A stretch of 64,000 nucleotides of DNA from Stigonema ocellatum SAG 48.90 = DSM 106950 (GTDB taxonomy: Bacteria; Cyanobacteriota; Cyanobacteriia; Cyanobacteriales; Nostocaceae): contig JADQBA010000010.1 of the NCBI GenBank assembly GCA_016903675.1, positions 56,005 through 120,004 on the forward strand, written 5' to 3'. The translations under genes were made by a program, and so were the position numbers. A model generated the notes under the pieces. The model saw nothing but the letters and a program-made list of their open reading frames with translations, had not been told where the DNA came from and ran no database searches. Positions 63,996 to 64,000 of this stretch are shown one piece after another; position 1 is the stretch's first letter; every line of letters begins with the position of its first letter.

Positions 63996-64000
63996 GAGTT

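Overview
The window is chromosomal DNA of a filamentous, probably heterocyst-forming cyanobacterium (Nostocales-like). The evidence is frequent GCGATCGC (HIP1) octamers, heptanucleotide STRR-type tandem repeats of the CTCCTAA and CTCCCCA kind between genes, many small palindromic dispersed repeats, and typical cyanobacterial genes: HppD and UbiD for plastoquinone/tocopherol, a CPP1-like J-protein, DUF2811, DUF4058, fused HisIE, a SpkB-type kinase and large NB-ARC-WD40 proteins.

Layout. 1-4.3 kb: a small metabolic cluster cut by the window edge, with a ThDP enzyme, a KAS III-like enzyme whose usual His is Asn, a GDSL lipase broken by a 91-bp palindromic insertion, and an SDR. 4.3-5.3 kb: nested mobile-element ends, including a 302-bp non-autonomous element with perfect 25-bp terminal repeats and a 5-bp target duplication. 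5.3-14.2 kb: two paralogous HTH-NB-ARC-WD40 STAND proteins (14 WD repeats each) on the minus strand, with an ankyrin gene between them. 14.8-30 kb: mostly housekeeping: VOC protein, xseAB, recA with a LexA-like box, a Ser/Thr kinase, hemL, chaB-like, hisIE, DUF2811, a response regulator, CPP1-like, HAD, hppD and a parvulin. 30.6-34.7 kb: pstSCAB, preceded by five 8-bp Pho repeats at exact 11-bp spacing. 35.0-36.6 kb: ubiD.

36.6-47.3 kb is an accessory island: two intact DUF4058 genes and fragments of others, a DUF433/DUF5615 toxin-antitoxin pair, an IS607 element with a truncated TnpB, a TPR-WD40 gene interrupted by one amber codon, a frameshifted Rpn nuclease, chimeric relics, and a PD-(D/E)xK-like TPR protein. 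47.8-52.5 kb holds smc with a PRC-barrel gene behind it. 53.3-64 kb holds a nuclease-like gene, an apparent NfeD/YqiJ-flotillin fusion, a secreted protein, an antitoxin/PIN pair, an asnB relic, an RND efflux pump and an intact Rpn nuclease.

The most unusual signal is the repeat landscape. One group consists of trains of consecutive hairpins whose stems differ in sequence between copies but stay fully paired; at least six copies are present, and one is bracketed by a 13-bp direct repeat. Other short palindromes occur in frame inside hppD, smc and one NB-ARC gene. All product names come from reading motifs and family resemblance; no database search was run.
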